Below are positions 33,828 to 44,005 of a stretch of DNA of 64,000 bases, piece by piece. The first letter of the stretch is position 1; every line of letters starts with the position of its first letter. The translations under genes and the position numbers were made by a program. The notes under the pieces were generated by a model. It saw only the letters and a program-made list of their open reading frames with translations, ran no database searches and was not told the DNA's origin. The DNA comes from SVEL01 sp017381055 (GTDB taxonomy: Bacteria > Bacillota > Clostridia > Lachnospirales > Lachnospiraceae), in NCBI GenBank assembly GCA_036307185.1, contig JAXJYC010000020.1, forward strand, positions 20,161 to 84,160, in the 5' to 3' direction.

Positions 33828-34758
33828 TAAAGAGAAAAATTTTGTATCAGCTGTAGTGTATGTACATAACGCTGAAGATAGAGTAGAAAACTTTTTAAAT
33901 ACATTAATAAAGGTTATGGAAACTAATTTTGAACATTCAGAGATAATTTGTGTAAATGATTGTTCAGCAGATGATTCGTTAAAGATGATAAAGAAGGCTA
34001 GTTTATTAGCTACATCGTCAAGTGTTTCTGTGATAAATATGAGTTATTATCATGGACTAGAAATGGCGATGAATGCTGGTATGGATATGTCTATTGGTGA
34101 TTTTGTGTTTGAATTTGATAATACGGTTTTAGATTTTGCAGAGGATATGATTATGAAAGTATATAATCGTTCTTTGGAAGGGTATGACATCGTAAGTGCT
34201 TCAGCTGATAAAGGACAAAAAATATCGTCATCTATCTTTTATAAAATGTTTGATATGTTTACACATCTTTCTTACAAGATGCGTACAGAAAGTTTTAGAA
34301 TATTAAGTAGAAGAGTTATTAACAGAATAAGTTCGATGAATAAAGCTATTCCATATAGAAAGGCAGTATATGCAAACTGCGGTTTGAAAACAGATAATTT
34401 GGTATATGAAACACAAGATACAAAAGCTAAGGCCAAAGATAAAAGAGAGAAAAAGTATAGAGCAAGATTAGCTACAGATAGTATGATTTTGTTTACAGAG
34501 GTGGGGTATAAATTTGCTAAGATTATGACAGGATTAATGATGTGTCTCTCTTTGTTTATGATAGCATATTCGTTGATTGTATATGTAACAGCTCATCCGA
34601 TCGAGGGCTGGACTACGACGATAATGTTCTTATCAATTGCATTTTTTGGTATGTTTGGAATACTTACTATAGTTATAAAGTATTTACAGATATTAGTAGA
34701 TTTGGTATTTAAGAGAAAGCAGTATAACTTTGAAAGTATAGAGAAGTTAACGAGATAG
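33820..34758 (+). CDS. Family 2 glycosyltransferase, polyprenyl-phosphate sugar synthase type
   Basis: 312 residues from ATG 33820 (an ATG at 33805 is also in frame). GT-A domain with the beta1 segment SAVVYVHNAEDRV and IICVNDCSADDS, and an apparent DxD analogue (EFDNTVLDF) that is degenerate. The C-terminus has two transmembrane helices (about 230-255 and 265-290), as in DPM1/GtrB-like enzymes that charge undecaprenyl phosphate with a sugar for an extracytoplasmic transferase. The GT39-like protein encoded next would be the user of that donor. Confidence 0.8.
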   Translation: MINKEKNFVSAVVYVHNAEDRVENFLNTLIKVMETNFEHSEIICVNDCSADDSLKMIKKASLLATSSSVSVINMSYYHGLEMAMNAGMDMSIGDFVFEFDNTVLDFAEDMIMKVYNRSLEGYDIVSASADKGQKISSSIFYKMFDMFTHLSYKMRTESFRILSRRVINRISSMNKAIPYRKAVYANCGLKTDNLVYETQDTKAKAKDKREKKYRARLATDSMILFTEVGYKFAKIMTGLMMCLSLFMIAYSLIVYVTAHPIEGWTTTIMFLSIAFFGMFGILTIVIKYLQILVDLVFKRKQYNFESIEKLTR

Positions 34759-34769
34759 GAGGTCGAATT

Positions 34770-36587
34770 ATGGGATATGTTTCATTGTTGTTTCCAGCGT
34801 TAATATTTTGTTATGTTAGAAATAAAATGTTATGTTTGAAATATGATAATAGAATTAGTAAATTATCTAGAGAAGTTTTTCAATATGTATGTGGAAATGT
34901 TTTGATTAATTTTATAATTATTTCCATAAGAGTTCTAGTATTTGAGAAAAGTGATAATGTATTTGAAAGTCTAAATTTATATAGCGATTTTGCGGTTAAA
35001 TATTTCATTGTTGCGTTATTGTTAGCAGTTGCTATTCCTGTAATTGAAATGAAATATATTAAAAATATGACGATTTCGATTGATTTAAATTATAATAGAA
35101 AGCAAATGTCAGCTAAAACAAAAAGTGTAATAGTTATTTTGTTTGGTGTAGCTATGGCATTTCTTCACTTTGTAAGATGTTTTGATAATTGTTTTTGGGG
35201 AGATGAGGGGATTCTCATAGTTGCGGCTAGAAAAGATTGGGCTGGAATGTTAGAGTATGTTGCTATGAATGGACATTCACCATTTCACTATGCTTTTACT
35301 TGGTTGGTTGTGAATGTGTTTGGTGAGTCTGGTTTTATATATCATTTTACGGCAACAATGCCATATTTTATAACTGTTGCACTTGGTGTAACTGTTATTA
35401 GAAAATGGTTTGGTGGATGCACATCGGTAGTTTTTATAACATTGTGTACATTACTAGATAGTGCTATGAAATATAATCTGGAGGTACGTATGTATGGTTG
35501 GTGCCAAGTGTTTATATTGCTATCATTCCTTATGGCATATAAGATATATACAACAAAAAACAATATATATTATGTGTTGTTAACTTTATTTTCTATTGGA
35601 GCGGTATATACTCATTATTATGCATTGGCTAGCATTGGAATTGTATATTTTGTTTTATTGTTGTATAAGTTTAAAGATAATAAAAAGGAAATATGGAAAA
35701 TAATATTGTCTGGGGTGACGGTTTTAGGGTGTTTGTTTCCTTGGTTAGTATATGCAAAAGAGGCTAGTGGAGTAGTTGTTTCTGACTATGGAATTCAAAT
35801 GATTGAGTGGAAGGAATGTGTAGAGTTTATATTTTTATCAAAACATTCCTTCTGGTTATTGAATTTATTTATTATTTTGTTGGTTGTGCTATTTATATTC
35901 GATAGCAAAATTATTCAGTTGATAACAGATGAGAAAAAGAAATTTAATATTAAATTATCATTTGGTAATATGCAAATAAATAGGGGATGGATATGGATAT
36001 TAGGCGGAGTTAGTGCAGTGTTTGGAACTATTATTGCTAGTAGGTTAATATCTGAAATATTGTATCCGATAATTGTATTAAGATATCTATATCCTGCAAA
36101 TATTATTATGTGGTTGCTTTTTGCAGTTTTAATTGGAAAATTGAAATTTAAGAGATTCTGGGTAGTTGTATTAGTCATGGTAATAGTATCTAATGCTATA
36201 CCAACGTATATTGATATTTTAAAAGAGGAAAGAGCGAATAATAAGAGACTAGAAGAGACTTTAGATAAAACAGTAATGGATGAGAATGATCAGATATATA
36301 CTGATATAGTCCATTTTGCATGGACTGTGTCTAAAGTGTATTATCCGAATAATGAACGTTCGGCGTTTGGACCATCGAGGTTATGGGGATGTCCGGTTGA
36401 ATTGCCACGATTAAGTAAAGAAAATGATTATTGGCTTTTTTTAGGTGGTCCAATATCAAATAATATTATTGAAAATTTAGCAAATCAACAAATGAAGGCC
36501 GAATTAATAGTAGATAAAGGATATATTGGGACAGGAGACGTGTGGGTGTACAAGGTAATAAAGTTAGAAGACGAGGTAAGTGAATGA
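34770..36587 (+). CDS. GT39/ArnT-like membrane glycosyltransferase
   Basis: 605 residues, about eleven transmembrane helices. The first external loop has the acidic motif WGDEGIL near residue 143 and a nearby NGHSPFHYAF, as in GT-C enzymes of the PMT/ArnT type that take sugars from polyprenyl phosphate. A soluble domain of about 110 residues closes the protein. It probably adds a sugar to a polymer or protein outside the membrane. AGGAGGT precedes the ATG; its stop overlaps the start of the next gene (ATGA). Confidence 0.8.
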   Translation: MGYVSLLFPALIFCYVRNKMLCLKYDNRISKLSREVFQYVCGNVLINFIIISIRVLVFEKSDNVFESLNLYSDFAVKYFIVALLLAVAIPVIEMKYIKNMTISIDLNYNRKQMSAKTKSVIVILFGVAMAFLHFVRCFDNCFWGDEGILIVAARKDWAGMLEYVAMNGHSPFHYAFTWLVVNVFGESGFIYHFTATMPYFITVALGVTVIRKWFGGCTSVVFITLCTLLDSAMKYNLEVRMYGWCQVFILLSFLMAYKIYTTKNNIYYVLLTLFSIGAVYTHYYALASIGIVYFVLLLYKFKDNKKEIWKIILSGVTVLGCLFPWLVYAKEASGVVVSDYGIQMIEWKECVEFIFLSKHSFWLLNLFIILLVVLFIFDSKIIQLITDEKKKFNIKLSFGNMQINRGWIWILGGVSAVFGTIIASRLISEILYPIIVLRYLYPANIIMWLLFAVLIGKLKFKRFWVVVLVMVIVSNAIPTYIDILKEERANNKRLEETLDKTVMDENDQIYTDIVHFAWTVSKVYYPNNERSAFGPSRLWGCPVELPRLSKENDYWLFLGGPISNNIIENLANQQMKAELIVDKGYIGTGDVWVYKVIKLEDEVSE

Positions 36588-37495
36588 TTGCATTAGTAGG
36601 ATATACAGGATTTGTAGGAAGTAATATTTATAGTAAGGGCAAGATTGATTGTGCTTATAATTCTAAGAATATAGAGGAAGCATATGGTACTAATCCAGAT
36701 ATTTTGATTTATTCAGGACTTAGAGCTGAGAAGTATTTGGCAAATAATGAGCCTGATAAGGATATGGAATTGATAAATCAAGCTATAGAAAACATAAAAA
36801 AGATTAATCCAAAGAAGCTTGTACTTATATCTACAGTAGATGTATGGAAAAATCCTGTTGGTGTAGATGAAAATGATAATGTGGATACAGATGGACTTCA
36901 GGCATATGGATATAATAGATATCAGCTTGAATTGTGGGTGAGAGAGAAGTATAAAGATGCATTAATAATTAGACTTCCTGGTCTGTTTGGTATAAATATA
37001 AAAAAGAACTTTATATATGATTATATAAATGTAATTCCATTTATGCTTAAGGAAGAAAAATATATGGAGTTATTGAGCAAGGAGAACGAATTAGACAAAT
37101 ATTATCATAAGCAGGATAATGGCTTTTATAAGGTGGATGTAAAAGAAGATGAAAAGCAACATTTAAAGGATATATTTAGAAAAGTAGGTTTTTCAGCGTT
37201 GAATTTTACAGACAGCAGAAGTCGTTTTCAGTTATACAACTTGTCTAGATTGTGGGATGACATAAATACAGCTTTGGAAAATAACTTGTTGATTTGGCAT
37301 CCGGCGACAGAGCCGGTTACTGCATCAGAGATATACGAATATTTGACTGGCGAGAAGTTCGTTAACGAATTAGGTGGAACACCAGCAAATTATGATTATA
37401 AAACAGCGTATGATAGTATTTTTGATGGAAGTAACGGATATATATGTGATAAGCAAACAGTTCTTAGAGAGATTAAAGAATTTGTAAATATGTAA
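36584..37495 (+). CDS. Atypical extended SDR (NAD-dependent epimerase/reductase-like)
   Basis: 303 residues. A Rossmann start VGYTGFVGSNI with the GxxGxxG spacing and a strand LVLISTVDVW holding the catalytic Ser/Thr. At the active site, where SDRs have Tyr-x3-Lys, the sequence reads YGYNRYQLE, with Arg or Gln in place of Lys, so chemistry may be altered. It resembles RmlD-like reductases of sugar clusters. Overlaps the previous gene by four bases and precedes a sugar-isomerase gene by nine. Confidence 0.75.
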   Translation: MIALVGYTGFVGSNIYSKGKIDCAYNSKNIEEAYGTNPDILIYSGLRAEKYLANNEPDKDMELINQAIENIKKINPKKLVLISTVDVWKNPVGVDENDNVDTDGLQAYGYNRYQLELWVREKYKDALIIRLPGLFGINIKKNFIYDYINVIPFMLKEEKYMELLSKENELDKYYHKQDNGFYKVDVKEDEKQHLKDIFRKVGFSALNFTDSRSRFQLYNLSRLWDDINTALENNLLIWHPATEPVTASEIYEYLTGEKFVNELGGTPANYDYKTAYDSIFDGSNGYICDKQTVLREIKEFVNM

Positions 37496-37504
37496 GGAGA
37501 AATA

Positions 37505-38299
37505 GTGGGTATGAGATTATCTATATCAAATATAGCTTGGACAGATGAACAAGATAAAGATATGTACGGAGTGCTAAAGGAGTATGGTTTTGATGCACTT
37601 GAAATCGCTCCAACAAGAATATTTGCTACTAAGCCATATGATAGAATAGAAGAGGCTAGTAAGTGGAAGCAAGAATTGTATAGTGAGTATGGACTAAATG
37701 TGTCATCTATGCAATCTATTTGGTATGGGATGCAGGAAAAGGTCTTTGGAACAGAGGAAGAAAGAAATATTCTTATAGAATACACAAAGAAGGCCATTGA
37801 TTTTGCAAAGGCGATAAACTGTAAGAACTTAGTATTTGGATGTCCTAGAAATAGAAATGTTCTAGAAGGTGTAGATATGGATATAGCAATTCCTTTTTTT
37901 AAGGAAATAGGTGACTATGCGTACGCATCAGGATGTGTTATAGGTATGGAAGCAAATCCGACTATATATAATACAAATTATATAAATGAGACAAAGGACG
38001 CATTAGATTTAATAGAAAGAGTAGATTCTAAGGGCTTTTTATTGAACCTTGATATGGGAACTATGATCCAAAATAATGAAAATATAGAGATATTAGTTGG
38101 CAATGTAAATAAAATAAATCATGTACACATCAGCGAACCAGGATTGAAGCCTATAGAAAAAAGAGAGATACATAACAGATTGAAGGAAATATTAGATAAT
38201 GAAGGATATAGTAGATATGTATCAATTGAAATGGGTAAAGTAGATGATATCGAAGTGGTTAAGAATGTAATGAGATATGTAAGGAGTGTGTTTGCATGA
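37505..38299 (+). CDS. Sugar phosphate isomerase/epimerase (TIM barrel)
   Basis: 264 residues of the xylose isomerase-like/AP endonuclease 2 family. Barrel markers and metal ligands are plausible in EIAPTR, GMEANPT, LNLDMGTM, NHVHISEPG and SIEMGK (Glu, Asp, His, Glu). Function in this locus is likely interconversion of a keto/aldo sugar. GTG 37505 has GGAG five bases upstream; ATG 37511, giving MRLSISNIAWT, is an equally likely start. Its end overlaps the next gene by four bases. Confidence 0.85.
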   Translation: MGMRLSISNIAWTDEQDKDMYGVLKEYGFDALEIAPTRIFATKPYDRIEEASKWKQELYSEYGLNVSSMQSIWYGMQEKVFGTEEERNILIEYTKKAIDFAKAINCKNLVFGCPRNRNVLEGVDMDIAIPFFKEIGDYAYASGCVIGMEANPTIYNTNYINETKDALDLIERVDSKGFLLNLDMGTMIQNNENIEILVGNVNKINHVHISEPGLKPIEKREIHNRLKEILDNEGYSRYVSIEMGKVDDIEVVKNVMRYVRSVFA

Positions 38300-39090
38300 T
38301 ATACGAAAAGCAAGTAGGAGTACCAAAATTCGAGTGTAATGAATATGAAGGTAAAAATAAGGAATATGTAGTTTTGATTCCGATTATAAATGAAGGCGAA
38401 AGAATTATTAAGGAGTTAAAAAGAGCATACAAGCATAACATATCAGATTATGCAGATATAGTAATCTGTGATGGTGGTTCCACTGATGGATGTACAGAAG
38501 AGGGACAATTAAGAAAATTAAAAGTGAACACATTACTTATAAAGCAAGACGAGGGCAAGCAAGGTGCTCAGTTACGTATGGGAATATGGTGGGCATTAGA
38601 GAGAGGTTATAAGGGAATTATTACTATTGACGGAAATAATAAGGATAGTATAGAGGATGTACCGCGTTTTATAGAAAAGCTAGAGGAAGGCTATGATCTT
38701 ATTCAGGGATCTAGATTTATAAAAGGTGGAAAAGCTATAAATACACCGTTTATAAGAAATGTATCGGTGAGATTGATACATGCACCGATTATATCGTTAA
38801 CTGCTAGAAAGAGATTTACTGATACAACTAATGCATATAGAGCATATTCAGCAAAGTATCTTTTGGATGAAAGAGTACAGCCGTTGAGGGATATTTTTAT
38901 GACATATGAGTTATTGGCATATTTATCAGTAAGAGCTACGCAGATAGGAATGAAGGCTTGTGAGATACCAGTTACAAGAGCGTATCCTAAAAAGGGAAAA
39001 ACGCCTACAAAGATTAGTTTTTTTAAGGGAAATAGCGATTTGATGAAGATACTTATAAAAAATGCTATGGGTGCTTATAAGCCGAGATAA
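38296..39090 (+). CDS. Family 2 glycosyltransferase, DPM1-like
   Basis: 264 residues. GT-A domain with VVLIPIINEGERI, VICDGGSTDG and a DGNNKDSIEDVP segment giving the DxD-type metal site. RFIKGGKAINTPFIR and FTDTTNAYRAYS are typical of dolichyl/undecaprenyl-phosphate mannosyltransferases. No transmembrane helix at the end, so it is soluble or peripheral. The adjacent small EamA genes fit a lipid-phosphate-sugar flippase that would use its product. Confidence 0.85.
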   Translation: MIYEKQVGVPKFECNEYEGKNKEYVVLIPIINEGERIIKELKRAYKHNISDYADIVICDGGSTDGCTEEGQLRKLKVNTLLIKQDEGKQGAQLRMGIWWALERGYKGIITIDGNNKDSIEDVPRFIEKLEEGYDLIQGSRFIKGGKAINTPFIRNVSVRLIHAPIISLTARKRFTDTTNAYRAYSAKYLLDERVQPLRDIFMTYELLAYLSVRATQIGMKACEIPVTRAYPKKGKTPTKISFFKGNSDLMKILIKNAMGAYKPR

Positions 39091-39101
39091 GGTGGTTTGT
39101 T

Positions 39102-39443
39102 ATGATAGAATCGTTTAAGAAAAATAAAAAAGGAATATTGTTAATGATACTTTCATCCGTTTGTGTTTGTGTGGGACAGCTTCTGTGGAAGCTGTCGTCA
39201 CAAATGGGTGTTTTTATTATGTTAGTGGGGTTTGCGTTTTATGGTATAGGAGCATTGGTTATGCTTATTGCTTATAGGTATGGAAAAGTATCTATTTTGC
39301 AACCTATGTTGAGCCTTAATTATGTATTAAGTATTTTCCTAGCTGCGATTGTATTAAAGGAAGATATAACACTTATAAAATGTATAGGAGTGTTGATAAT
39401 TATAGCGGGAGTAGTACTTATAGCAGGAGGGGATGAGGAATGA
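39102..39443 (+). CDS. EamA/SMR-type small membrane protein, ArnE/F-like subunit A
   Basis: 113 residues, four transmembrane helices, half of a DMT transporter. Conserved SMR/EamA elements: helix 1 SVCVCVGQLLWKLSS, the internal LSLNYVLSIFLAAIVLKEDIT and the C-terminal GVLIIIAGVVLIAG. Paired with the very similar small gene that starts four bases before its end; ArnE/ArnF work as such a heterodimer to flip undecaprenyl-phosphate-linked aminosugars. Confidence 0.8.
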   Translation: MIESFKKNKKGILLMILSSVCVCVGQLLWKLSSQMGVFIMLVGFAFYGIGALVMLIAYRYGKVSILQPMLSLNYVLSIFLAAIVLKEDITLIKCIGVLIIIAGVVLIAGGDEE

Positions 39444-39769
39444 TAATGCATTATATTGTTTTGATTATTATGACTATGTTAGGTTCTGTTGCCTCCCTAT
39501 ATTTAAAGAAAGCTTCGGGAGTAAATGGTATTTTTGAAATGATAAAAAACAAATATTTGTATATAGGAGGCTTTTTATATTTTGGCTCAGCTGTACTAAA
39601 TATATGGATTTTAAGATATTTAGACTATTCTGTTGTTTTGCCACTTACATCGTTTACGTATATATGGACGATAGGGTTATCGCATATGTTTTTAAAGGAA
39701 AAAGTAACAAATAAAAAGATTATAGGTGTTGTTATGGTATTAATTGGTGCCATATGTGTTTCGGTATAG
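39440..39769 (+). CDS. EamA/SMR-type small membrane protein, ArnE/F-like subunit B
   Basis: 109 residues, four transmembrane helices. Helix 1 carries GSVASLYLKKAS; YLDYSVVLPLTSFTYIWTIGLS is followed by FLKEKVTNKK, the usual EamA end of helix 3. Overlaps subunit A by four bases, so they are coupled, and together should form a lipid-sugar flippase. Confidence 0.8.
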   Translation: MIMHYIVLIIMTMLGSVASLYLKKASGVNGIFEMIKNKYLYIGGFLYFGSAVLNIWILRYLDYSVVLPLTSFTYIWTIGLSHMFLKEKVTNKKIIGVVMVLIGAICVSV

Positions 39770-39798
39770 AATGATGCGAAGAAGGAGATATACAAAAA

Positions 39799-42700
39799 AT
39801 GATTAGTTTATTGAAGAGAAAACATATAAATTGGGGTATAAAGATATTTATATGCATTTTTATGAGTGTTTTTTTATTAAGAAGTTTTTGCGAAGAAGGA
39901 TTTTCAAAATACTATAATTACAGAAATTATAGTTTTCAATCAAACTATACTGGGACCGAGGAATATGTATTTGATGAAAATACAAGTGTGTCTCAGTTTT
40001 TTGTTGCAAAAGGAAATGTGTTAAATAATATTTCTTTGTTTTTGCTAGATGCACCAAATCAAGAAGTTCTGTTTACAGTAAGTGATATAAAAGGAGAAAA
40101 GGTTGGTAGTACTCATATAAATCTTTCTGATTATAAAGCTAAAGAATGGAACGATATTGCGTTAAATTGCAAGGAACTAAAGTTGAATAATGAATATATA
40201 GTTAATATTTCATCGGATAAATCATTGTCAAGTATATGTATTAATAGTGATGATGCGTCAGAAATACTCGGAAAATGCACTGCAGGTAAAGAGGTGATAA
40301 GTGGAGTTGTTGCGATGGGGATAAATTTTGCTTATCAATATATGACATTTGGCAATGGGCTTGAGATGATAAGTGTTATAGTATTCACGTTGATATTTAT
40401 CGCGATTCTGTGTTATTCAGTTTGTAACATAGAACTTCTTTACAGTAAGTTTAATGAAACTGAAAAGAAAAGAGGGGGATTGTATGCAATGTATTTTGCA
40501 ATGACATTTGTATTATTATACAATCCTCTGGAAAAGGTGCGTAATGAAGTAATAGAATTTAAAAGGGTAATTGGCGCAGGAATAAATGCTAATGTGGATG
40601 TTTCAAGACGAGTGAGCAATTTTAATACATGGTTTATAATGTTTGGCATTTCATTTTGCTTACTATTTCTTTTATTTAACTTTTTATTTAGTATTAAAAG
40701 AGAAGAAGAGAATATTAAAATTATATCGTTTATGGACAATACTATTGTTTTGGCTAATTGTTTGTTGGTATTAAAATGTATAACTTATTTTTATAATAAG
40801 ACAGTAAATAATTCGTCATTTCTTTTTTCTAATAATGTTGTATTAATTATTTTGTTGAGTATTCTTGCATATGTTGCACTAGATTTGCAGAAAAATATAG
40901 ATGTAGATTCATATGCTAAAATGTTAATTATTGGAGCATCAGTGAGTTTTCCAATATCGATTTTTGTAGGTTATGAAGGCGATATGGGGAAAGTTGTTAG
41001 CGGATTGTTGGCGATAATATATTTGGGAATTGTTATTTTTTGTAAGGTGTGTAAAAGTCTAAAGAAGTCCAGTGTTTTTGAAGTTACTATAATGGGTAGT
41101 GTTATTGTGCTATCGTTATTGCCGCTTATGACATCATTTTATATAGAATTTATACATATTTTAAATCAGTATGGGGTGTTTGTTGCACATCCAGCTAAGT
41201 ACTATGTGATAGCTAATATGTTGGTTTTAATCATATGTGTAGTGTTCATTTTTGTGTTAAATAAGAAAAAATGGATGATTAATAATTGGAAGAAGTGGTC
41301 ATATCCGTGTATGATAATGGGAATTGCGTTTTTATCAATACAGATACCTATACAGTCTGTTTATAATCCAGATGTTTTTGAAGGAGCGAATTATGGTGTT
41401 TTAATTAGTGATTTCTTTAATTATGGTTCAATTCCGATAGTGGAACACTATGGCGGACATATGATGACTGGTGTTTGGGAAGGTGTATTATACGGTATAA
41501 TTAATAATGATTATGTAGGAGCAGTGGTTTCACCGTATTCGAATTTATTAGTTGTTGTACTAACAATTTTATTTTACTATTTTATTAAAATCATATGGAA
41601 TAATGATATTGCGCTGATGATAACATTATTCTTTCCGTTTTATGAATATTGGTCATATTATGGATTGGGGATGTTGTTGTGTTTGGCTGTAGTAGGATAT
41701 ATTAGAAATAAAACATATGTTAAAGCATTGCTAGTATGGGTGGCTTTTGTATGGTGTGCATTGTATAGGTTGGATTTAGGTTTTGCATTTGGGGCAGCAG
41801 CTATTGTTGCGTTGATAATTTATATAGTTATTAATAAATGTTGGGATTCTGTACGTCAACTTGGTGTAACTTTGTGTGGAACTTTAGTTGTGGGATTATC
41901 TGCTTGGTTTATTATATGTATTATAAAAGGAATTAATCCAATAGAGCGATTGTTAGAGTTTGTTAAACTAAGTATGTCAAACCAAAATTGGGCATATGCA
42001 AATATTGGAAATTACTCCAATACGGTATTTGGTTTTGTTTATGTTATATTACCGTTTGTTATTATTGGCTGTTTGACTTTTGTATTTCTATCAAAAAATA
42101 TGAAAAAAAAGCTTGGGGATATTGAATGGATAATACTTATTATTTTAGGTGTCTCTTTCTTGATTAATTATTCAAGAGGATTGGTAAGACATTCCCTTTA
42201 TGAAATGCAAACAATGGTTATAGTGTGGACTGCATATATATTTATTTCCTATTTTTATAGTTGCTATAAAAACAATAAGAAGATATTTTTGCCGCTGTTT
42301 ATGCTATTGATTCTGTGTAATACGTTGTTCATGCAAGATAGTAATTTTAATGCTAAGTCAGTTGCGGATAATTCGGTTGTTTATCCAGAAAAAATTATAG
42401 AGAGTTGGACAGTGGATAGGCGTGCTGAAGAAGCTGTTATGACGTTTTGGGAACAGATTAAAGAAGACGAAAAAATTGTGCAAAGAGTTCAACTAAGTGA
42501 TCAATTAAACGAAATGGTTTGTCAATATCAAACTGTTTTGGATACATTGTTGGATAAAGATGAAACCTTTGTGGATTATACTAACAAAACAATTTTATAT
42601 GCTCTTATGGGAAGGGAAAATCCGGTTTATGTTTCGCAGTCGCCATTGCAGTTGTCTGGAGAGTATGCTCAAGAGCAGTTTGTGGAACAGATAAAAGATG

Positions 42701-43812
42701 TTCCTCTTGTTGTTATGCCTGTAGATCCGAGTGATTTTAGAGCATCTATTTCATTGGATGGTATTTCGAATATTTATAGATATTATATTGTATCGGAATA
42801 TATATACCAAAATTATGTGCCGCTTTGTCAATATGAAGAAGTATATGCAGTTTGGTGTTTGAAAAGTGAGTATAATAGATATGCTGAAAAATTAGATTCT
42901 GTGTTACTTGAAGATGAATATATAGAGGAATTGAAAGAAAGTGACAAGGTTGTATTAAACGATGCAGAAAGAATAGATGATGAACAAGGGGTGACAATTT
43001 CATCTGTAGGGAGTGACCCGATGATAGGAGAACTTCAGAAAATAATAGATTTAACACAGTATGAAGGGAAAGTTGTTAGATTTGTAATTAAATATAGAAC
43101 TGAAAAAGAAGGTAATATTCAGATGTTCTATACTACTGAAGAAAACGAGAGTTATAATGCTAGTAAAGTTGAAACGAAAGTTATATGTGGTGAAGGAAAT
43201 GTGGAATTTGCTATTCCTATTACTGAACACTCTAAAATACGAATAGATATACCGAGTGAATCACAGGTGACAATATTGTCATTAGTTACAAAAATTCATG
43301 CTGAAAACATTTATTATGGTTACGATGGACCATATGAAAAGTTAGATAATGAAGGCGTTAATACTTATGTTTATAGAGCTAGTCTGCATAAATATAATTT
43401 AAATCAACTCCCGTGGATTTGGGGGAATTATGACATAGAGAGTTCAAATGAATGTAAAGTTGTTGCAGAGATTGAATATGAAGATGGAATTTATCGTTTT
43501 GATAATAGTTTTATCGATTCGAAACAAACTGGTAATTATCTTAAAATACGAGCTACATACAATGGCGTGGATAATGGTGTTATGTATAAAGAAACAGATG
43601 AATCTATTCCAGCAACAATTATAATGGGTAATTATGAAAATGATAATTTTGTTGAGAAATGTCGGTATGAGATGAGTATCAAAGAAGGGACATATGATTA
43701 TTTGATTCGTGTAAGTGCAGATTATTATTGGTATTTAGGTGAAATTGACGCAATAAAAATGGAAACGGAAGGAAATATGTATGGAATAGAAATGGAAATA
43801 ATAGAAGAGTAA
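39799..43812 (+). CDS. Large multi-spanning membrane protein, GT-C-like, unknown function
   Basis: 1337 residues, the longest protein of the window. One helix near residues 10-30, an external domain to about 180, then some fifteen to twenty transmembrane segments to about 840 and a soluble, beta-rich C-terminal half of about 490 residues. A segment near residue 530 (PDVFEGANYGVLISDFFNYG, then EHYGGHM) recalls the substrate-proximal loop of GT-C polymerising transferases. No known family. Last gene of the first polysaccharide block, with a strong terminator after it. Probably acts outside the membrane on the product of the upstream genes. Confidence 0.6.
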   Translation: MISLLKRKHINWGIKIFICIFMSVFLLRSFCEEGFSKYYNYRNYSFQSNYTGTEEYVFDENTSVSQFFVAKGNVLNNISLFLLDAPNQEVLFTVSDIKGEKVGSTHINLSDYKAKEWNDIALNCKELKLNNEYIVNISSDKSLSSICINSDDASEILGKCTAGKEVISGVVAMGINFAYQYMTFGNGLEMISVIVFTLIFIAILCYSVCNIELLYSKFNETEKKRGGLYAMYFAMTFVLLYNPLEKVRNEVIEFKRVIGAGINANVDVSRRVSNFNTWFIMFGISFCLLFLLFNFLFSIKREEENIKIISFMDNTIVLANCLLVLKCITYFYNKTVNNSSFLFSNNVVLIILLSILAYVALDLQKNIDVDSYAKMLIIGASVSFPISIFVGYEGDMGKVVSGLLAIIYLGIVIFCKVCKSLKKSSVFEVTIMGSVIVLSLLPLMTSFYIEFIHILNQYGVFVAHPAKYYVIANMLVLIICVVFIFVLNKKKWMINNWKKWSYPCMIMGIAFLSIQIPIQSVYNPDVFEGANYGVLISDFFNYGSIPIVEHYGGHMMTGVWEGVLYGIINNDYVGAVVSPYSNLLVVVLTILFYYFIKIIWNNDIALMITLFFPFYEYWSYYGLGMLLCLAVVGYIRNKTYVKALLVWVAFVWCALYRLDLGFAFGAAAIVALIIYIVINKCWDSVRQLGVTLCGTLVVGLSAWFIICIIKGINPIERLLEFVKLSMSNQNWAYANIGNYSNTVFGFVYVILPFVIIGCLTFVFLSKNMKKKLGDIEWIILIILGVSFLINYSRGLVRHSLYEMQTMVIVWTAYIFISYFYSCYKNNKKIFLPLFMLLILCNTLFMQDSNFNAKSVADNSVVYPEKIIESWTVDRRAEEAVMTFWEQIKEDEKIVQRVQLSDQLNEMVCQYQTVLDTLLDKDETFVDYTNKTILYALMGRENPVYVSQSPLQLSGEYAQEQFVEQIKDVPLVVMPVDPSDFRASISLDGISNIYRYYIVSEYIYQNYVPLCQYEEVYAVWCLKSEYNRYAEKLDSVLLEDEYIEELKESDKVVLNDAERIDDEQGVTISSVGSDPMIGELQKIIDLTQYEGKVVRFVIKYRTEKEGNIQMFYTTEENESYNASKVETKVICGEGNVEFAIPITEHSKIRIDIPSESQVTILSLVTKIHAENIYYGYDGPYEKLDNEGVNTYVYRASLHKYNLNQLPWIWGNYDIESSNECKVVAEIEYEDGIYRFDNSFIDSKQTGNYLKIRATYNGVDNGVMYKETDESIPATIIMGNYENDNFVEKCRYEMSIKEGTYDYLIRVSADYYWYLGEIDAIKMETEGNMYGIEMEIIEE

Positions 43813-43914
43813 ATATATATGATAAGGCTAATTGTTAGGATATGAGAAATATACAAAACAATTAATGGGAACGTAACCTGGATCAGTATCATATATTTCA
43901 TAAGAAATTGAGAT

Positions 43915-43971
43915 AATATTACCACTCAAAAATATGTTGATTTTTTTATGAAAGAGTGGTAATATTTTTTT
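43915..43971 (+). terminator. Rho-independent terminator ending the first polysaccharide block
   Basis: AATATTACCACTC (43915-43927) pairs perfectly with GAGTGGTAATATT (43954-43966), then seven T. The loop is 26 bases. Separates blocks one and two. Confidence 0.9.
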
Positions 43972-44005
43972 GTTGCAGTTCATAAAATGAAAAAAGGAGG
44001 AGTTC

